From Cylicocyclus nassatus (taxonomy: Eukaryota > Nematoda > Chromadorea > Rhabditida > Strongylidae): a stretch of DNA of 64,000 bases. A program made the translations under genes and the position numbers. This document shows positions 58,023 to 64,000 of this stretch, one piece after another. Position 1 is the stretch's first letter; each line of letters starts with the position of its first letter. The stretch spans positions 78,571,600 to 78,635,599 of the forward strand of contig CATQJL010000223.1 of assembly GCA_958299035.1 (NCBI GenBank), given 5' to 3'. Under the pieces are notes generated by a model. That model made no database searches. It was given only the letters and a program-made list of their open reading frames with translations, and had not been told where the DNA came from.

Positions 58023-58680
58023 TATTCACCCAACAGATCATCACATTAACATCTCCTTCATTTCCTTTTCACAGCATTTCCAGCTTCCTTGTTATGATGT
58101 CCGCAATATAGATATTTTACCAGCTGTTTTTTATCGAAAAGAAAATGCAGCGATGTTACTCCAAAACTTCACATGTCCATTCGAAATTTGTAAAATTCGT
58201 TCATTAGCATTTCCCGAATAAGCTCACCAAACTAATTAATGTTTCAGAAACTAAACACATAATCACTTTGATTCAGAAGCGTTTAAGTCTTTCTTTCGAC
58301 ACTCTCAGTGAAATAGTTGTATCTTTCGTTTGCCGACAGGCTTGAATGAGCAAGATCTTTGCTAGATTTTACAAAGTTCTGCTTCAGCAGCATAATTTCA
58401 TGCGTTTTTTCAACGAGTTCCATGCGCATCAGTTCCTATGTATAAAACCGTAGAATAAGCAGCTGTTGAAATTGAAGCATTATCACTGACACTTACTGGA
58501 ATAAGAAAATCAAAACTCAGACTCTGACTTCGTTTTCTGCTTTACTTGAAAAAAAACTACTGTCAATGGTGTAGTGTATCCAAAGTAAATAAATCATCCC
58601 GTAATGCATTTAGAAGCTGCAGTGGCGGACTGAGAGGGGAGAGGGGTCACGATATTTGAAAGTTACTTACATGCGTCATA
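58023..58680. other. No gene recognised
   Basis: No exon or repeat recognised. Confidence 0.35.
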
Positions 58681-58688
58681 AAAATGTG

Positions 58689-58710
58689 TAGGCTTAGGCT
58701 TAGGCTTAGG
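58689..58710 (+). repeat. Interstitial nematode telomere repeat
   Basis: TAGGC, then TTAGGC twice, then TTAGG: 22 bases in perfect register with the nematode telomere unit TTAGGC. Confidence 0.75.
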
Positions 58711-58800
58711 GTGGTAAGGTGTAGGCTTTTATGTTATGAATAAGTAGAAGAATTTTCGAAACTTTTCAAAATTTCAATACAGCCTTCTAAAAAAATTTGA

Positions 58801-58806
58801 TTTATT
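58801..58806 (-). terminator. Possible poly(A) signal
   Basis: AATAAA on minus, about 85 bases beyond the stop of the candidate exon at 58891-59139. Confidence 0.35.
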
Positions 58807-58890
58807 TCAAATTATTGAGGCTTGAATAGCGAAACTCTACTGCAGCTCTTCTCCTCGTCTCTCCAAATATAATTAGGGTTTCTAAAAAAG

Positions 58891-59139
58891 TTAGCTACGT
58901 GCTGGCATGCCACCAGCAAAACCGGTTTCTCGGGCGCCAACATTGCTCTGAGGTTCAGCAACGACACACGCACTCATCTCGCCGATGTTCTCTTGATTTT
59001 GCCGTTTTATTGATTTTTGGTCTTCGAAAATCATTGCGATACAGCTATCATAGAATACTTTCATTGTTTTAACATTCATGGCAATATTTCTTACTATCTC
59101 TGTTGCTAAGTACATATTTGAATGTTGAAAATCTGTCAC
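58891..59139 (-). CDS. Candidate terminal exon, unknown protein
   Basis: Open on minus down to TAG/TAA-type termination at 58891-58893. The product contains VKTMKVFYDSCIAMIFEDQK and ends EPQSNVGARETGFAGGMPAR, S. Composition and the AATAAA downstream favour coding, but no good acceptor or upstream exon was found. Confidence 0.35.
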   Translation of the reverse strand: MTDFQHSNMYLATEIVRNIAMNVKTMKVFYDSCIAMIFEDQKSIKRQNQENIGEMSACVVAEPQSNVGARETGFAGGMPARS

Positions 59140-62100
59140 CCTACCTTACTATCCGCCTACTTACCTGCTAACTACTAGCTACCTCGAAATTTTTTCCTTT
59201 TCTTCAACTTTCCTTTACCATCCCATATTTTCTGCCAATTTACACTGCATATTCCATTTCTTCCAAAATACGAATTCGTATGAAATAAATCACTAGAAGC
59301 TGTTGAAGAGATTTTCATCGAAAAAGTATGATTTATGAAACCAAACTCGTACAAGTTTAAAGTCTGTAATGACAGGTAAATTCCTTGCAAATGTGGAGCT
59401 TCCTTTTTCAATATTACAAAATTCTTGTAAGTAGTGTTGATATTGAATAATACCAGCAGAAACAAGATCATTTGCTATCCGTGAGATTTAAACTCAACGT
59501 TACGATATTTACTTTCAAAACTTTCCACCCTCCTGTCTAGTTTTAGGTCGTACAGCACTCTGATCACTTTAGCTTTCAGTGCTTTTTGTAAAATTTCAAT
59601 CATCTTTTCAAAGTTAGGTTTTCATCCTATAGACTAGGCGTAACTGGTTCGGCAAACAAGTTACGAACATTGTTACAATAGGACTTGTTCTAGAGCAGCA
59701 TTACACTTTCCATAGCCCCATGCTTTCGATTTGTACACGGCTTCTAAGCGACTTCTGATTATCGTTAAGTAATCTTGGAGATTTTTTTCTCGAAATTTCT
59801 CGAAATAGTCCTCCCTCATTGAGATTTGAAGGACTGTTTGCACCCCTCACATTTGATGTTCATCTAGACATTGTATCATGTAACACGCACAATCTAGACT
59901 AGCCATCTGTTTTTTCTCACTGTCTGATTGGTAAATATGTTGAATAGTCATGCTAGAAATGGCACGCAATTTGTTTTTCCATTAAAAAAGGGCTAATTTG
60001 TCGCAATCTGCGCTTGCTTTGCATCACCTGCATATAAGCGCACGACTACCCAACTAATGATATGCATTATCATTAAAGATTTTGCTAAGGAATGAATGTA
60101 TCACTACGGAAGCGTACGAGTGAATGAAAACCATTTGCTTTTTATCCCTCACTCCGTAATGCCCCTCCTCGTCTCTTAGCCTTATTCATAGAAAACTTAC
60201 GATACCTCATACTATGTATCGAAAGCATTGCTTGATTTGAAATTCAATAACTCTCAAATCCTGAATTCAAACTCAAGATTTCATATTTTGAAAGTAAGCA
60301 GAGGCTTGCGATTTACAACACATTCAAGACTTTTTGCTTGGTAGCCATAAAGAAGAAGCTTCCAAAAGCGGTATTCCAAATACCACCTACTGGAATTTGT
60401 TCACAAAAAGTACTAGAGTTCCGCTAGCTAGCTAGAAAAGTTCTGCCAAAATTTCCTACACAGGTGTCCACGCTTTACATTCAGACTTGCATAAAATTAT
60501 ATCACTCATAACAGTGCAAGCTTTAAAAGTATGTTTGTGGGAATTAAACTATGTAGCTATGTATAAGGGAATTTTTTTTGCAAATTTAGCATTTCACACA
60601 ACGTTTTTGTTTTGTGTTTTCTGGCGAATCTGAAGCCTGTCAAGTGTGCTTTGAAAATCCAAGATTTCTTGGGTTAACTTCTCCTACTATTTTATAAGAC
60701 CAACCCCTATATACCAAATTTTGAAGTGCTGTTTCTGGAAGATGTATTCTTCAAAACTGACAACGAACGGTTACGTCCAAGTTATCACTAAAACGCAAAT
60801 CCTTTATTGAGTTAGAATACCATAGATTTACGATTTGGAGAGTTATTGAATTTTGTTCGGAAGCAAAGCCTTTCGCTCCAACATGATGGCGTGCTCTTAG
60901 TCATGCCAGTAATTCTTAATCGAAATTTTCTGTCAAAATATTCAACGCTCTTTTCTAACTACTTTCACATTAATCATGTATGATCGTTTTTCATGTTTAC
61001 GGTATATAATGAAAAATTGCATATTGTATTGCTTTCAGAAGCAGACTTCCTCCCTTTTCAGGGTAATGATCTGCAGGTTGGTTCAAAAGGCTGCCTAAAT
61101 TCACATATTTTTCGGAAGATATTTTCCTATTCTATTCAGCTGCTTGCAGTATGCTTCTTCCGCGCGCTATCCCTAATTTTTGAAATGAAATCAAAGTTAT
61201 CACGAATAAGAACCATGCTTGTGCAAAGTCAAACCTTACTCACTGTTCTACTCACCTTACAAACTCAGGAGAAAGTTTCTCATCATTCAATCAGCGCGCA
61301 TAGCTGCTATTCTAGTTTGGTGAGCCCAGTAATCTAGAACAGTAGTAAATCTGGAAAGGAAAGCTAAAATGAGAGGAAATGCAAGAATGATTTTTTCCCA
61401 TAGATACACACTCCCGTAAATGGAGGCGTTCATAAACATCTCTTTATTTTATCAAACATAACTAAATTTATGAAATTTACAAACTCATAATTTGATATAT
61501 AACAACAAAATTTGTAGAGAGGTGACTGTAGCTCTGGTCATCCAATTTTTCAAAGTTACATCTGCAAGATTTTTTCGCGGTCTTTCCCACCCTGATGTAA
61601 AAGCCATGACTGATGGCTGGTAAATTTGCCTGCCCACTAAAATTAGCAAGAGCCTATCAGATTTTGCTATTTCTCTGTGATACACCAATTTTTTTCCAGA
61701 ATTATGCGAACTTAGGAGAAGGGTTGATTAAAATCTTGTACATTTATTCGTTCTTCTATCCAATCAATGCTGAGCAGTCTTTCCATGCTGTACAGTTTTC
61801 TCAGAAATTTGCAGTAATCTGTTCGTTCTTCTTCTTTTCTCAGCACCGTGCACATATGACAGTTGTCCGGCCGGCACACGTAACCTGACACGATTGATTG
61901 ATATCCGATTTATGAACTTATGTCATATGTGCGCGCACGTTTCGGACATGCTGTTCATTCGCATTCCTGTTTCGCATGCTTTTCCAGACTTTTCTGTCGA
62001 ATCTGGCGCATCCCTGAGAATGTTTTCCAGAGCTGTATAGGCGCCGTGTTCAGATTCACATGCGGATAAAAGACGATTTGTCCGAGCGGAATGGCATTAG

Positions 62101-62400
62101 GAGGCTTTGGAAAACATGTTGTTTACGATATCTGTCTCTTCGCAAGGCATTTTTCGATAATGGACAAGTCCGACTCTCTCATTTCGTCTATTGTAAACCT
62201 CTAAATTAGAGAATAGCCTTGAAAAATCGTCTCTTCTTATGTCCAATCATTGCCGAAATCTTTTGGACGAGTTGTCATTTCTGAACCTGATCTGCTTCTA
62301 CTCTCATACTTTTGACATCGCTCACAGCAGTTATGGACTCAAGAATTCGGAATTTGCAGGTTTTTTTCGAAACTTGGTCTTAAGAAGTGCACTTTAACTC
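59140..62400. other. No gene recognised
   Basis: AT-rich. A 114-codon plus frame (60993-61337) has no recognisable motif. CGTGCACATATGACA (about 61847) and TGTCATATGTGCGCGCACG (about 61921) form a spaced dyad. Confidence 0.3.
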
Positions 62401-62960
62401 GCTTTGGAAGCGAGAACTGGTCACGATTATGTCTTCACTTCCAGAGCTGTTCACACAATCTTTTAGTAGAAAATTTTGTCTTTAATTTGTGTGCTAATAT
62501 AAAAAGCTATCTGGATATAGCTCTTTGTAGTAAAATCTCAATTAGTAGGTCCCAGAAGCTGCAGTTTTTCTCAAAAATGAGAAGTACAATAGTTCCGATC
62601 ATGCTTTTGCACCCACATGTTTGAAAAGTTTTTTTGAAGAGGAAATTTGTCTTTATTTTGTGCAAAACATAGATTCCAAAATTTAAGGTGCCAAAGACAT
62701 TCTTCGATAATTTCCTTATTTGCAAATTTCCTTTTCAAAAAAAAACTTTTCAAACATGTGGATGAGAAAGCATGACCGTTGATTAGTTTTCGAGAGGAAG
62801 TATTTGTAGTGACGAGAACTGGTCCCCACCATGCCTTCGCGTCTTGAGAAGTTCGCACAAAAATAATTTGAGCAGAAAGTTGGAATTAATTTCATGTTTA
62901 AGTGTGATCTAACACTGTGGGGTATGCTGACGAGGACCAGTTCTCGCTATATTTTTACAC
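62401..62960. repeat. Local repeats with GAGAACTGGTC words and a foldback
   Basis: GCGAGAACTGGTCACG (62410), ACGAGAACTGGTCCCC (62813) and the inverse GGACCAGTTCTCGC (62937) mark the stretch. ACATGTTTGAAAAGTTTTTT at 62616 faces its inverse AAAAAACTTTTCAAACATGT at about 62740. Confidence 0.45.
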
Positions 62961-63604
62961 TCATTTATTCATAAAATTGTGGAAGTGACTATTTACTTGT
63001 GAACAATTAGAATAATTTATTAAAAGTTCTCAAAAGTCAAATAGCTTTGAAAAAAATTTCTGTGGGCATGGCTTCTTTCACCATGCCCCCTCTTCAAAGT
63101 TTTGGCTTAGGGGCCGGCAACCATCTCGTGAAGAGTCAAAAGAAATTTTTTTCTGGATTGCGTGGCTGGTGCAACTCACCTTCATTCACAAATATTTTTG
63201 TCTTCCTTCTCCCCCCCCCCCCCCTCCCCCAAAGAATTTCACGGACTGCCACTGACTTTTTGCTATGATATAGTAGAGATCACTCTTTTTGATCTCATTT
63301 TTCCTTCCCTTTTTCATTTATATTGAGTGGTGCGGCTTTCGTACTCACTCGCGAATGCTTATCTCGCTAGGGACCTATTCTCGTTTCTTCGTCGGAAAAA
63401 GCGTCCCATACAACTAAACCTAATTTCCGCCCATAAATCACCTTAAAATCCCATAATTCTTCAAATGACCGAAGTTTCCTCAAGATTTTCCGCGTGATGA
63501 CATTGCAAAGAACCACTGGCATCCATAAAATTAGCCGGTCAATGGCACTCATATGTCTTTTCGTGAACGGGTGATTGACTATACGATATGGAAAGCTCGT
63601 TTAC
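62961..63604. other. No confident gene
   Basis: Contains a C tract (63211-63224). A 61-codon minus frame (63367-63552) with RSFEELWDFKVIYGRKL is protein-like but unsupported by splice sites. Confidence 0.3.
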
Positions 63605-63747
63605 GGAATTTCTCTCATTTGATTGGCGTCATCGGAAGAAGTTATGGCAGTCGAGATTTTGGATGATTGCTTGTGATTGATGGAACTTTGGGATAAGATG
63701 TGAGGAGGGGGCGATCTCTCGTCTTGTGCAGAAAAATGAGATGATTT
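63605..63747 (-). CDS. Candidate exon, serine/proline-rich
   Basis: 143 nt on minus, phase 0 to 2, between a good acceptor (TTATCTTGCAG) and donor GTAAAC. Encodes SSHFSAQDERSPPPHILSQ and TSSDDANQMREI. No neighbouring exon could be joined with confidence; the gene may extend beyond 64 kb. Confidence 0.4.
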
Positions 63748-64000
63748 CTGCAAGATAATGGTTTTGAGTTCAAACAACACCCACGTACTTGAATGACACG
63801 ATTTTTGAGGCATTAATAGAGGGGTGCGCTGGGTGCGGAAGATGCAGATATCCATGCCAGAAGGCTGGAGAGGGCGGAGCGAGGAAATTCCGCCCCGCCC
63901 TCACCCGTTGAGAATTGCAAAATTTAGTGAACTAAATTGTGCTTGAAACCAGTTTCCTGTTCGAATTTGCTAAAATTGTTGATATCATGGATATTCTATT
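63748..64000. other. No gene recognised
   Basis: A GC-rich dyad (GGGCGGAGCGAGGAAATTCC, GCCCCGCCC) lies at 63872-63900. Confidence 0.35.

Overview
This is a repeat-dense eukaryotic window, most likely from a nematode. Four signs point there: 22-nt leaders of spliced-leader type (SL1-like) followed at once by a GT donor and a folded, Sm-site-bearing RNA; short introns with TTTTCAG-like acceptors; a short interstitial run of the nematode telomere unit TTAGGC; and a crowd of Tc1/mariner-type TA-flanked elements. No bacterial operon, rRNA or tRNA gene was seen. I cannot name the species.

Layout. 1-5.3 kb: unannotated DNA with a HINE-like repeat and a 0.67 kb TIR element. 5.4-6.0 kb: a hAT-type MITE with an exact 8-bp target duplication, then another TIR element. 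6.1-7.85 kb: the most remarkable part, a nested set of terminal-inverted-repeat elements, each carrying an SL1-like spliced-leader RNA gene (three copies; two on minus, one on plus). 7.9-17.5 kb: inverted repeats, two weak coding candidates and a dead mariner (15239-16526). 17.6-22.1 kb: gene M, minus strand, 11 recognisable exons. 22.1-38 kb: a long repeat field with a large GT microsatellite, palindromic MITEs, HINE-like elements, an AT-rich TTCGAATA tract and possible upstream exons at 31.5-31.8 kb. 38.1-51.8 kb: gene P, plus strand, 17 phase-compatible exons ending in a stop codon and a poly(A) signal; its introns hold a 1.66 kb long-TIR element, a mariner-type MITE, a GGATCC-rich TIR element, a fragment of a CENP-B/Tc5-type transposase and a second large GT array. 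52-58 kb: a second GGATCC-rich element split by nested insertions. 58-64 kb: mostly featureless AT-rich DNA with two weak minus-strand exon candidates.

Genes M and P are paralogues lying head to head (M transcribed leftward, P rightward). They share exon order, intron phases and a chain of short motifs (a YxRRIR basic start, FTGxTPL repeats, an RDVAAT segment, an FFPYW segment, a VYxLR coiled coil), although most of the sequence has diverged. Both look like nuclear, low-complexity, lysine/serine-rich proteins of unknown function.

The exons were joined by hand from splice signals, reading phase and the M/P comparison. Splice sites marked weak could be off by some bases. Most of the window (well over 90 percent) is non-coding or repeat-derived.
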